From Cristatella mucedo (Eukaryota; Bryozoa; Phylactolaemata; Cristatellidae), in NCBI GenBank assembly GCA_009760855.2, contig WPIO01000100.1, positions 867,501 to 931,500 of the forward strand: DNA of 64,000 nucleotides. Direction: 5' to 3'. Below, piece by piece: positions 53,886 through 64,000 of this stretch. Numbering within the stretch: position 1 is the stretch's first letter; each line of letters opens with the position of its first letter. The translations under genes and the position numbers were made by a program. The notes beneath the pieces were generated by a model, which saw only the letters and a list, made by a program, of their open reading frames with translations, was not told the DNA's origin and did no database searches.

Positions 53886-55085
53886 CCGTATCTACCTACT
53901 CGGGCCATCGAGACGAGCGACCGCTTTCCGACGCTGATGTCGGTTGCTCCAGGTCATGCCGTCACCCGCCGGCCGACGCATCGTTAGCGACCGAGCTCGC
54001 CACACGCAGTCGGCTTATGGGAAGGGATGGGTGTGGGAACGGCGCTAAGCCAAAATGGCGGCGCATCGGCTGGCGCCGCTGTCCACCGCAGCGCTGAGCC
54101 CGGGCCCGAATCCGGGAGCCGAGAGCTATCAGGGTTTCTCTCGGTGCGAGCGCGGCGAACGATGCCTGGGTTTCGTACACCATCTCGACGAGATCTCCGC
54201 CCAGTGTCCGCTCGCCGAGGCTTGCCGAGACATTGGCTGAGGTCGATGAGGTCGCCTAGATTGACTTGGGTCGGTCGAAAAACTGCATAACCGCGCGCTG
54301 TCACCTAGCGGAGACAGATTTAAAATGTCGGCGCATTCGAGCCGACGGCAGCTCCATTTGGCGAAAGTCTCTCTCGCATCCGACTAAACTACCGCCCCGT
54401 CTAAGATCGAAGTAGATAGATGAAGGGAAGGCGCGCGCGCTAGCTAGCCTGAAGCGCTCCACGCTTCCACGAGGGCGACGCGTAGTGCGCCGCGCGGACG
54501 CTCGGCGACTCACTCGATGCTTTCCCTCGGCGCTCACTACGCGAGGTGAGCGTCTATCGCGCCGACGTCCTTGCGCGTAGCGGGCATGAGAGGACGTGAG
54601 CGGTCTAACGCAGCGGCCTACGCGAGGGCGCGCGCAGGCGCTCCTCCCTCTCCGGCGACGGCGGCGGGCGAAGCTTTCTCGCGGCGAGCTAGGAGCGGCG
54701 CTGTTGACGCAGAGGCTGGCCGGAGGTTGGTCGCTTGACGCAGGGGCCGGCCTAGTCCGCCCCGCGGCGACTCGGCGACGCCCGCCCGACAGCTCGATCG
54801 TTGACAGGTTGGCGGCGAAGACGGGCGGGACTTAGAGCTCGCTAATCTCGGCCGCTCGCATTGAGTGGCGGTTCGGCGCGGGGGCTGGCGCACTACGACC
54901 GCACGCGCGGCTACGGACGGTCGCCAGCGCTAGCGACGACGCTGCAGCCGACTCGCCGCTAGCGGAGCCATTTCCGTTCGCCGCGGCTCGCCGAGCGGGG
55001 GCCGCCTGGCGGATACGCCCGCGGCTCGCAGTCGCCTCACGACCGATCGCGCTCTCTTTTAAGTTTGAGTTCAACCTCAGGAGGA
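53886..55085 (+). promoter_or_regulatory. CpG-rich upstream region of the kinase gene
   Basis: Very high CpG content immediately 5' of the first modelled exon, continuing into the gene, as at metazoan CpG-island promoters. CTCTTTTAAGTTTGAGTTCA then ACCTCAG directly before GAGGAATG looks like a splice acceptor, so the 5' UTR may contain an intron or upstream exons. I see no convincing TATA box and no CRIB-domain exon. Confidence 0.35.
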
Positions 55086-58000
55086 ATGCTGGGCTTCTTC
55101 ACAAGGACGCTTCGGCGCAAGGAAAGCAAGGCGTCAAAGCGCGATGACGAAGCTTCGACGAAGTCGGCGAAGACGTCGAAGAAGACGGCGAGCTCCACCG
55201 GCAGCAGCGAAGTCGCGGCTTTCGCCGCCGCCTCCGCCGCCGCCGCCGCCACCATCGACCGCGCGACACTTAAAAAGATGAAAGCCAGCAAAAGCCAGCC
55301 GGACCTCATTGCCGCCAACGGCCACGCACTGACGGCGCCCGATGTACCCGGAGCCGCCGTCACCCTGAGGGCAAAGACCGCTGCAGGCGGCGGCGTCGGC
55401 ATCTCTTCGAAGGCGTCCGCTCGACGAGACTCCAAGATGCGTGCGAGCGCCGCATCCGCCGTGAACGCCGACAGCCGTCTGGCGATTGGCTCCACCGAGA
55501 CGCTTCGCATGCGAGACTTCTGGGTTCGTCGGCTGGCCGCCGAAGAGTGGGGGCTCAAGTACCTTAGGGAGGCAAATCAGAATCGGAGCAGCTTCGCGAT
55601 GAGTGCATCCGAAGAGTCGCTAACCGGTGAGCCGTCGCCGCTGTCCGCCGCCGCCGCCGCCGCAGTCCGCCGCCGCCGCTGCAGCCGCTCTCTGTGCTTT
55701 CGGCGTACGAGCGACTCGTCGCGGCCGCCGCAGCGACTCCAGGATGCGCGCCGCTGACGAAGGCGCGCTCTCGTTCGCCGCTGGCAGACTTGTCGCACAC
55801 GCATAGCCGCTGCTCGTCGGTGTATGATGTCGCCGAAGAGCCACTCTCGGCTGCCTCAGCCGACTCGCCAGCCGCCGCCATCAACTCGCCGGCCGCCGCT
55901 GCCGACTCCCGCGCCACCAGCCGTCCCAGCGTCAACACCGCTGCCCGGCCCCGAGATTCCGCCGTCGAGGTCAACGCCGGACAGCCGGCCGCCATCGGCG
56001 GAGACAGCGCATTGACCTTGGTAGGACAGCGGGCACGCAAGCGCGCGGGCACGCAGCGCTTTGTCCGGTGGCGGCGGCCGCCACGCCAGCGAGATGCGGA
56101 CCCGTTCGTAGCTCGAACGGCGCTGTGACCGGCTCATGACTTCGCATTGCAGCGCCGCCAGAGGCAACAACGAGTCGTGCCGGAGAGCGGCGCGCCGGAA
56201 GATGCGCCACCCTCCCGGGCAAAGGCGATCGCGCGCGGACCGGGAGATCTCGGAGCCGGAAGCGACTCGCCGCCCTCGATGGCGAGGCGCGCGGGCGTCG
56301 CCGCGCTCGCTCACGATGCGGCCGCAGCGAGTGACGTCGCCGCCGCCGCCGTGCCGGCGTCGGGCGACGGTGGCGTCAAGCCGAGCGCCGCTCCAGCCGA
56401 GTGCGCCGACAGCTCGTTCGGCCTCGTCGGCTCGCCCGAGATTTCGGAGCCGAGGCGGGATCGGAACCTGAGGGTCGACGCGGCCGGCAAGGACATGACC
56501 TTGCGCTCGCCCAAGCGCAAGACTACCGTCAAGAGCGACGTGGACGCACTGCGGGCGCTAAGTACGCACGGCAGCATGCCACTAGTCGCGCCACCGCTGG
56601 CCCGATTGCTTCGGGGATTTTTGCAACGGGGACTGGGCAGACTTTTTCTGCCTTCAACTTTGTCTCCAATGATCTCGCTCCGCCTCCGGCACCGGCCACG
56701 ACGGAGGCGGGAGCGACGACGAAGCGACGGCCTTGGCACCTTGACCGGTTTCTTGTTCGCCTGCAGGTCGTCTCGTCAATGTCAGCGACGACCCTCAGAA
56801 GCGCTTCAAGCGCGGGGAGCTGCTCGGCCAAGGGTGGGTACCGGAAATGAGCCAATCGCCACGAGCCCACGAACCTAAAGCCGTCTCCGGTAGCTCTCTC
56901 GCTGGGCGGCCTCCTGCGCCTCCTCCGGCGCTCTCCACTCGCTCTCCACTCGCTCTCCACTCGCTCGCCGCCTCCGCCGCCGCCGCCGCCGCCCTTGACG
57001 ATCTCCGTACGTTCTCGTGCGCAGGGCCACCGCATCGGTGTACGTCGCGTATGACAACGTGGAGCGCCGCAAGGTGGCGCTGAAGATCATCGACGTGAAC
57101 AGGGAGCGACGGCTGCCGCTGATCGTGAAGGAAATTGAGACGCTCAAGGGCCTCAGCCACGAGAACATCATCAACTACCTGGACAGCTTCCTGGTCGGTC
57201 ACGAGCTGTACATCGTCATGGAGTTCCTCGAAGGCGGCTCGCTGACCGCGCTAGTCAATATGATGGAGCTCGACGAGTCCTACATTGCCGCCATCACCAG
57301 GCAGTGCCTGGAGGCGCTCAGGCACTTGCACGAAAGAATGATCATACACCGAGACGTGAAGAGCGACAACGTGCTGATGGCTTCTAGCGGCAGCGTCAAG
57401 CTGACCGACTTCGGCTTCTGCGCGCACCTCCGTCCAACTCGCGCTCATCGCACGTCCATCGTCGGCACTCCGTACTGGATGGCGCCGGAAGTCGTGAGAG
57501 AGTAAGTCGTGCGTTCTTGCGTGAACACTCGTGCGCGCGATATTCTTTCGTCTCGAGACAGCCTCACCGCCAATAGCGTGAGCTCGATTAGGCGCCGCCA
57601 CCGCTGGTGGCCATGCACGACAGCTGTCCGTCTCGAGTGTTCGGTGACCGTAGCGCGTGTACAATTTGTCTCCTTAACGCAGCCAAGGTATTAGGCCTCC
57701 ATTAAATGCCGTTGTGCCTGTCGCCCCGTCAAGTTGCCACGTGTGCTCTCTCTCTCACGCGTCTACCGATCCACGTGCGGCTCCGACTTGACACCGCTGC
57801 GACTGTCGCTTCTTTATGCAGGCAGCCGTACAATGAGAAGGTGGACATTTGGAGCCTGGGAGTTCTTGTCATTGAGATGGTTCAGGGCGAGCCGCCGTTT
57901 GGCAACGAAAGCCCCGTGGCGGTCCTGAAAAAGATATCCAATCTCGAGAAGCCCGTGTGCAAGAAGGGCATCGAAGTGTCGAGCGAGCTGCAGAGCTTTC

Positions 58001-58170
58001 TCGACGACTGCTTTCGCACCGAGCCGTCCGAGAGATCGTCGGCCGACGAGCTGCTCCGCCATCCGTTCCTGCGGAAGGCCACTGCCGTCGAAAACCTGCG
58101 AGTACTCGGAGAGGAGATGAGCGCGCAGCAGAAGACTAGCCTGCGCCTCGCGGGCAGCCGCCAGTCGTGA
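55086..58170 (+). CDS. PAK-like (STE20 family) serine/threonine protein kinase, six-exon model
   Basis: Model: exons 55,086-55,626; 55,734-56,020; 56,153-56,561; 56,767-56,833; 57,025-57,501; 57,822-58,170 (stop TGA). The introns are GT-AG and the phases are consistent. The sum is 2,130 nt, or 709 residues. The C-terminal half is a complete kinase domain: glycine loop GQGATASV (433-440), Lys455 in VALK, Glu471, HRD Asp545 with Asn550, DFG Asp563, GTPYWMAPE (582-590), and WSLG. The lead-in SDVDALRALSRLVNVSDDPQ matches the segment before PAK kinase domains. The family phosphorylates Ser/Thr in cytoskeletal and MAP-kinase signalling downstream of Cdc42/Rac. Oddities: the N-terminal ~410 residues are Ala/Ser/Arg-rich with no visible CRIB/p21-binding motif, the third glycine of the loop is Ala438, and the activation-loop phosphosite is Ser579. 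The start is the first ATG (GGAGGAATG) in the frame; further 5' exons are possible. The last two exons are near certain; exons 1-3 are inferred. Confidence 0.85.
56767..56833 (+). CDS. Kinase exon 4 (glycine-loop lead-in), 67 nt
   Basis: After the acceptor CTTGTTCGCCTGCAG it encodes RLVNVSDDPQKRFKRGELLG then Q and GG. The donor GTGGGT interrupts the third base of the second loop glycine. The resulting LLGQG joins ATASVYVAY of exon 5 perfectly in frame, which fixes both boundaries. Confidence 0.85.
57025..57501 (+). CDS. Kinase exon 5 (N-lobe to activation segment)
   Basis: After TCTCGTGCGCAG it encodes residues 436-593, from the glycine loop through VALK, the alpha-C glutamate, VMEFLEGGSLTALV (hinge), IIHRDVKSDNVLM, LTDFGFCAHL and GTPYWMAPEVVR, ending at donor GTAAGT. 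All catalytic residues expected for an active kinase are present. Confidence 0.96.
57822..58170 (+). CDS. Kinase exon 6 (C-lobe and C-terminus)
   Basis: After CTTCTTTATGCAG it encodes QPYNEKVDIWSLGVLVIEMV, QGEPPFGNESPVAVLKKI and the C-lobe helices (DDCFRTEPSERSSADELLRH, PFL), ending ...LAGSRQS, stop. The joined VVREQPYNEKVD has exactly the length of the PAK counterpart. Confidence 0.96.
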
Positions 58171-58793
58171 CAGTGGCTGGTCTCCACTGCCGCCGGGCTC
58201 TTTCGCTCTTTCACTGAGCTCACCTCGCTCTCGTCTTCGGCTCTCTCCGCCGCTCGCCTACTACTACGGCGGCGGCGTCGCGTGCGTCCTACTCCTGCGG
58301 TATTTCGGCTGAAGCGCGCACACTCACGTTAGTCGACTGGAAGTCGACTTCAATTTCGCTCGTGAATCTCGGAGACTGCTATCGAAGTTGAAATCATTCC
58401 AACTAGGGCTGCTTTCGAGCCCGGATGGTGGGTTCTGCTGATTCTTAGCAGTTGTGCGTCATTATGATGGCAGTGACCCTGTTGACAATGAAAGTGAGTG
58501 CAGAATGGCAAGTTTAGGACGCAAGTTGTTCAGCATGGAGTATGTTTTTACGGTTTTGAAAGTGACTGCTGCCATGGGCCCGGTGCCTTTTTTTGGCTGT
58601 GATATACTTTTTATTTTGCTGAACCCACTGGTATTTTATCTTTGGATTCACTTGAAGGCATAAACTGACTGGTCACGCTTATGAGCTGCTGCTTATGAGC
58701 TATTCGCTGTGTGTGCCCGCCCGAACTCGTCTAGAAGTGTTCTGCTTCATTCGCTAGTCCACTCGTGCAACCATGGCAACTTTGCCGAATAAA
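58171..58793 (+). terminator. Kinase 3' region with candidate poly(A) signal AATAAA
   Basis: AATAAA at 58,788-58,793, about 620 nt after the stop, followed by a T-rich stretch (TTGTCTTTTTTTAAAG), is a plausible cleavage/polyadenylation signal. A 69-codon frame at 58,454-58,663 with no ATG start lies in this 3' UTR and is not called. Confidence 0.45.
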
Positions 58794-59386
58794 TTATTGT
58801 CTTTTTTTAAAGCAGGAAGTAAGTTTCTGACTGAAGTCACCGCTAACGTCAGGATTTGTTACAAACACTTGTTCGTTGTGGCGGAGTACAGAAGCTCTTT
58901 AGATGTCAGGTGTGGATGGTGTCGGCATGTTCTCATATAGATCCGAAACGTTTTATTGTATATGGCTATGTGTTCTGAATGAGACGAGACAATCTCCAAA
59001 AAGATGTATAAAAATCTTCTATGAAATGTTAAACGGGTAGAAGTTACACCTGAATATTTGCAAATAACATCAGGTAATATCGTGACAGAGATGGGATTTG
59101 TTCAATGGGAACACAACTAAGAACTATTTTTCCTTGCTTTGTTTAGCCCATCTTTAACAAGCTATCTTTGCTGACCTTAGCAACCGTCCAAAGCCCGATT
59201 TCCCAGCTGATTTACTATGGATGTTTCTGTGGTACACTTAGTATTGAAGTGCTGATTCTTATCGTAGTCTTTGGTCTTGTTATGCCAGTAAAAATTTGAA
59301 TTGCAGATTGAAAATGCAGCCATTTTATTCGTTCTTGTCTGCGAATCCGTTCACTTCAATTGATGCAAGGATTGTATTGCTTCGCT
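58794..59386. other. No recognisable gene
   Basis: AT-biased sequence without open frames of note. Confidence 0.5.
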
Positions 59387-59548
59387 GGTGTGGCCCAGTG
59401 GTTATGGTGCTTGCCTCGAACCAAGGTCAAGGGGAATGTATTTGATGGCCGAGGTCGTGCGCTCGAGCCCCGTGGCACATGTGAGGTGCATGTATAGAGA
59501 TTAAGTTCTCTTAGGACACTATGCAAATTAATTTTTTTAAATTTTATA
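59387..59548 (+). mobile_element. SINE-2 copy
   Basis: TGTGGCCCAGTGGTTATGGT (A-box-like head), GTGCGCTCGAGCCCCGTGG (B-box-like), then the LINE-A-like tail GTGCATGTATAGAGATTAAG...GACACTATGCAAATTAAT and a T-rich end. Confidence 0.78.
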
Positions 59549-62254
59549 ATGGTTCCACGTAGCTGTTGCTGTTCATCAAGCAGCTTTGACTTCGGTCAAG
59601 ACGACGTCTAGTAGCTGTCATTGGATCTCACTTTTGCTATTGACCATCGTAGATGGCGAAAGATGGTGGCAGTTTGAAAGATGATGTCGTACGTTGGTCA
59701 AAGACTCGATAGCAGACAGAACGGCAGCATGTACATAATATCGGAGAATAATGATAACAATGGAACGCATCCTAAGAAAGCTATATCTCTTTCCAGGGGA
59801 CTTCATATTCGGTGAATAAGAGCGTGTTGACTGGTCATTAATATCAAGCGCAATTCGGCACACTTCAGCATGCAAAGAACAAGGCTCGCGGACTGAGTGA
59901 ATGCGATGAGAACCCAAGTCAAATACTTTCAAGTCGCAGGGTGTGCAGTCAGCCGTTACCGAGTCCCGGGCAAGATGGGAGCAAGATGGGGGCTAAACTC
60001 GGTGTCTCTAAAGGAGCGAGCGCTGTGCCGCTGGATTAAAGCACAGCTTAACGAATTCGAAGCGAGAGGAACGGAAGCGGAACGATGTGCAGCCAGCGGA
60101 GCAAATAACTCAGATCAAAGGTCAATCGGTGAGAGCGAGAGAATGAATGAGGAGACCTACCTTGGAGCTAACGACTATTAAGCCCCTTTACGCCGCCGTC
60201 GCCGGTCGGTCGGTCGGTTGGTCGGTGGACGGGAAGTTGGGGGATGTGGGCGCTGCCAGCGTTTCGAAAGCAGACAAGTGTAGCTGCGAAGTTTCACATC
60301 AGCTGCGTGCGACGCATGACGCGTACAGGAAGTCCTGTGAGCGCCGAGTTGCAGAAGTCTGCACAGAATGCTACAAATGCACGGACTAGCTCATCTAAGT
60401 GGGCCAAGCCTTCGCTCACCGTTATGTCGTTATAATTAGTCCTAACGGACTTAGTGGCACTCAATACATCCACTGTGGACTGCGACGGCTCTTCTCCATT
60501 GCTCGATATGTGTGTAAGGTTTCTCGCACGGCTTTCTTGTAGCCGCTACTGCGAGAAACTCTTTCGTTTTCAGTGGGAGAGGGTCTTACTTTTGCACTGC
60601 CTACGGGATTATCGATGACCACGCTGAACAAATCGGGATGTAAGTTCCCGTTGCAAATAAAAAGAAAAGTACGGCAGGCTGAATGCGGCAGATCATTTGC
60701 TGCAATCATCGCCGAAAGCGTCCGCACTACGTCTCGCCGGTTGGACGTCCAGGTTTCGTCCTGCGGAGGAGAATCCGATCTCGGTGCCTCGGTTACTTCG
60801 CAGCGCTGGAGACAGCAAGCCTGCAATTATGCTGCGGCCAATCCCATTTGCCACGCTTAATTCATTTTACAGCCCGCCGCCGCCTGTCTGTCGTAACTGG
60901 ACGGCGGTCGGGCCTCGGGCTTGATTATGCACGCGATGTGCAAGCATCGTTTGGCACTCGACCGCTGCTGCCGTCACTTCTGCCTCTGGCCCGAGAAGTC
61001 GCAGCGGCATGCCTATAGCACCGAGGCGCCTCGGCGCTGACGCCGCTGGACCAGCAAGGCATTCCCTCGGCTTGGGTTGGCAGCCTTGACAGCTTTCGGC
61101 TTGTTCCGGCTGGGATTCGGATGACAACAACTCGTTCATCCAGTCGCAAGACGGATGGCTGCTCAGTCATCCATAAAGAGCGACAGCCAGCTTAGCAGTT
61201 CAACAAATTGGCTTGCCAAAGGCGGCTTACGCGCGCTGGATTCCCTTGGCGAGACAATGGCCCAGCCATGTCGGTACGTCGCCGTCCCGGATTCACGCCC
61301 GGTCCCCAGATTTAGCGGGACACATGCGGTTACACATCCGTTACCGAAGAGTCAAGTCAAGTTTGCGAATCGGGTGGTGCCAAGTCACCCGGGCTGAGGT
61401 TTTGGGAATGGAGGGCGGAGTGAAATGGCACGAAAAGTAATCTGCGTCCGATCCGAGCCCGCAAAACGCTCTCGGCAGTAGAGGACGAGCAGCGCGCGAA
61501 GTAGGTCGCCGCTGCATGCGTGGGACACGTTTTAGTATGCACGCACAACGAGAGGAGGTTGATGGCGGCCTAAGCCGGTCTGAGACGTCTTGGGGCAGAA
61601 GATATGTCATATTGCTACGATACTACCCTACATACTATCGATACGATACTAAACTATATTGTGCGGCATCGGCGTCTGGGCTAACGTCCCGATACCAAAA
61701 ACGCAGCGCTCGTAGCAGCGCTGGTCCTTGCCGACAGGCACGCTTATCAGATCATAACAGGTCCAAGTTTGAAGCACAGAGAATCTGATTTGACAGCCAC
61801 GAAGGGCTACAGAATTGTCCAAAATCAGCCACAGCGTACAGCAACTCTTACGACGCCTAGAGCCTTGGACTGCCTGATATCGAGGTCTACAGCAGACCAA
61901 CTCTTCACTTATAACTTGTTTTGGGCCGTTATGCCGCCAAAAAAAATGTTACGATATAACTGCCTCCTTGACGATATAATTCCGGAGCTGCGGCAAGCAA
62001 TATTTTGAGGGTCGTAACCTGGACAGTCCAGCACACCACCGTTTCATTATCCCTTTAGCTGATGGGATGCGTGCACAACATCAAAGTCAGTATAGGAGTG
62101 AACGCAGATAATTTGTCCTGCAAATGAAAATTCCTCAGCAAGCTATTTTTCGCACTGCTAACTATGTAAGCGGTCTCTTTGCTCTGCGTTAGAGGACAGG
62201 CCTGTGGATACAGCAGCGCCTACAATTATAATGGATAGCATAGAACAATAATAA
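59549..62254. other. No recognisable gene
   Basis: A possible degenerate LINE-A tail (reversed) lies at about 59,745-59,820 (GCATCCTAAGAAAGCTATAT). From 59,900 to 61,550 the DNA is moderately GC-rich with overlapping frames up to 121 codons, none with a recognised domain or convincing splice structure. Non-coding or lineage-specific exons cannot be excluded. Confidence 0.4.
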
Positions 62255-62887
62255 TACACTTGCATGGAGCTATTGCAGAACTAAATCTCTTTATAGGCGC
62301 ATAAATATTGTGAACAGGAATAATCTCAAAATGGTTTGAGATAGCATGCACGAGGTGCGAGCATGCGAATGCATACAAAGGACGATTCACAAGGACCCGG
62401 CAATGCAGTAACGAGTAAAGGAGCCGGTACAGTTTTTATTCAATGTCGTCAGGTCAGTAGATTTTGTCAAATCAATCGGAAGTGTGGAGCTTATGGGATC
62501 ATATGAAATTAAGGCCAAAGGTCTACAAAGTATTTGAGGTTGTTTCGAGGAACAGCTAAACTAAAAGGGCCAAAAGACAGTGGTGGTACGGCCAAGCAGT
62601 GATGAGCTAAAATAAATATAATTCATTTCTACAATACCTTAAGAGAACTTGGTCCCTATTCAGGCGCTTCGCATACGCCGCGGGGCTCGAGCCCACGACC
62701 TCGGTCATCAAATACATTAACCTTGACCTAGGTCTTTAAAAGCAGGCTCCTTAACTACTGGGCCAAGCCAGCACGAGTAGTCCTGATAGCTAGGCTGGGG
62801 GCAGAGAATAAAGGAGCCTAATGATAAAATCTCGAACTGTGTGTACTCATTGATGGGGAGACGGTGCAGGTCGGTGAGAAGTGGCGG
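62255..62887 (-). mobile_element. LINE-A C-terminal and 3' UTR fragment, split by SINE-2
   Basis: Plus strand shows the reversed tail (AATAATAATACACTTGCATG), the 3' UTR and the coding end (AAGGTCTACAAAGTATTTGA at about 62,519). After the SINE at 62,612-62,775 it resumes with CCTGATAGCTAGGCTGGGGG and ends at CGGTGCAGGTCGGTGAGAAG, equivalent to the HWLP segment. Confidence 0.75.
62612..62775 (-). mobile_element. SINE-2 copy nested in LINE-A
   Basis: Minus strand: TTGGCCCAGTAGTTAAGGAG head, GTGGGCTCGAGCCCCGCGG (B-box-like), AAGCGCCTGAATAGGGACCA...AGGTATTGTAGAAATGAATT tail. Confidence 0.83.
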
Positions 62888-64000
62888 TTGTCGAAGGCAG
62901 CTGGTAGATCTAGCAGCGCTAGGGCAGTGACATTCCCGTCATCGTTCCTGCATATGATGTCATTGGTTGCCGGGAGAAGAGCAGTTTTAGTGGAGTGATG
63001 CCGCTTAGCGCCGCTTGAAATTTTTCTGAGATTTCAATCTTTTCAATTTGGGCTACCAGCTGCTTAGTGGCAGTTTTTTCATAAGTTTTTCAAAGTTTCT
63101 TCAATCTTTGACAACAAATAAAGAAGTAAAACTGGGCAGTAGTTTGTAAGGACCTCTTTATCTAATCCGGGCTTTTTAAGTATGGTTCTAACGATGGCCG
63201 ATATTTTGTACAACCCATTTTTCCAGAGCTGCATTACAAATTTCGGTTCTTGCAGGGCTAAGTTGGCCTACCAGTGAAAACCACGGAGATAAAAAATGTA
63301 AAGAAAAATACCAGCTGATTTAACAGCCTCTTTTGTAAAGCGACAGAAGAGCCTTTGCGGCGATCACCGCGGCTTGCAGTGGCGATAAGGGATCGCCCAC
63401 CGGAGGATTTGAACCCACAACCTCGGAAAGATGCATTGAAAAGAAACCGCTTTACCTAGTGTGCCATCACGGCTTACCGAGATGATGGTATAGGGTCGTC
63501 AGCAGACGAGCTCTTTATACCAGACCTTATTAAGGCAGCTACATCGCAATCAGAAACCTCGGAAAATCTTTTAAGGAAGATCACGGGTTGCGATTAAGCA
63601 ATTTCTTTAGTTGAAGGGGGCTTTATGGAGGCACGAATGTGCACACTTTTTTCAGTAAAGAATGCTGAAAATATTTTGGCTGAGCCGTAAATATCTGGGG
63701 AGTCCAGACCTCTCAGAATTGGCCAGTAAATTGCCTTAACCTCATATAAATCTGTTTTGGGTCTGACTGGCAGGACTTCAGTTTGTTTTGAGTGAAAAAA
63801 GTCCTGGCTTTTGTTAAGCTTGCGGTGTGGGCTCGAAGCGCAGGAAGTCTTTGAAATTGACTAGATCAGCATCATCTCATGCATAGACACACACTTCTTA
63901 AAAGGCGTTCAAGCCAGCGCTTAACACGGAGCATTTGGGATGTTTCTTTTTCGTAAATTGAAGGGATTTCCACGCCTCAGTCGCCCGGGGCCGCTCTCCG
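62888..64000 (-). mobile_element. LINE-B copy, continues past window end, with nested SINE-1
   Basis: The plus strand matches the reversed RT region of the copies at 26.3-27.1 and 29.6-30.5 kb: GTAGATCTAGCAGCGCTAGG (motif A region), ATCTAATCCGGGCTTTTTAA, TCTGTTTTGGGTCTGACTGG, TTTGAAATTGACTAGATC. Interrupted at 63,291-63,478 by SINE-1. Broken frame. Confidence 0.85.
63291..63478 (-). mobile_element. SINE-1 copy nested in LINE-B
   Basis: Minus strand: GTGATGGCACACTAGGTAAA head, TGGGTTCAAATCCTCCGGTG (B box), CTGCAAGCCGCGGTGATCGC, GAGGCTGTTAAATCAGCTGG, then T/A-rich 3' end. GAGAT flanks it at 63,286-63,290 and 63,479-63,483. Confidence 0.88.

Noticed and set aside
55627-55733. Frameshift in the kinase N-terminus within a GCC repeat
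   Set aside because: The change from one reading frame to another is explained by a GT-AG intron (donor G|GTGAGC, acceptor GCCGCAG|CGACTCC) with matching phase, so no sequencing error is needed.
58454-58663. 69-codon frame with hydrophobic C-terminus after the kinase gene
   Set aside because: No ATG start at its beginning, lies in the probable 3' UTR, no homology recognised.

Overview
This is a eukaryotic, almost certainly metazoan, nuclear DNA window. It is dominated by decayed mobile elements and simple-sequence DNA. I find one well-supported protein-coding gene: a multi-exon p21-activated-kinase-like (STE20/PAK) serine/threonine kinase on the + strand at 55,086-58,170. The spliced introns, LINE/SINE/DNA-transposon mix and PAK homology rule out a prokaryote. 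I cannot name the species. The short introns (about 107-320 nt) and GC-rich coding sequence beside AT-rich repeats fit many invertebrates, but that is only an impression.

Layout. 1-15 kb: two copies of a pogo/Tigger-like DNA transposon (one carrying a SINE, one empty at the same site), fragments of two LINE families (here LINE-A and LINE-B), and a GA/GACA microsatellite. 15-24 kb: LINE-A pieces, a decayed LTR retrotransposon (18.29-20.03 kb) with a tRNA-Leu-type primer-binding site, and a long degenerate LINE-A (20.6-22.9 kb). 24.8-31 kb: two long minus-strand LINE-B copies carrying nested insertions, plus a SPIN-like hAT MITE. 31-46 kb: mixed GC-rich unannotated sequence, LINE-A/B 3' ends, a long polypurine tract (37.4-38.2 kb), and GGC and GATA repeats. 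46-53.9 kb: a second SPIN-like hAT element, LINE-A mosaics, GA tracts and a 13-bp minisatellite. 53.9-58.8 kb: CpG-rich upstream DNA, the kinase gene and a candidate poly(A) signal. 59-64 kb: mostly unrecognised sequence, then SINE-2, LINE-A and LINE-B with a nested SINE-1.

How the elements relate. LINE-A is CR1/L2-like with an apurinic-type endonuclease, a reverse transcriptase and an (ATT)n tail. It ends in a conserved 3' stem-loop, and the tRNA-derived SINE-2 family carries a very similar 3' end, which suggests LINE-A machinery mobilises SINE-2. SINE-1 has a different tail. The nested insertions (SINE-1 in Tigger, SINE-1 in LINE-B, SINE-2 in LINE-B and LINE-A, LINE-A in LINE-B) give a relative chronology. 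Stretches with no recognisable feature are listed as such. Most long open frames there overlap on both strands in GC-rich or microsatellite DNA and are not credible genes.
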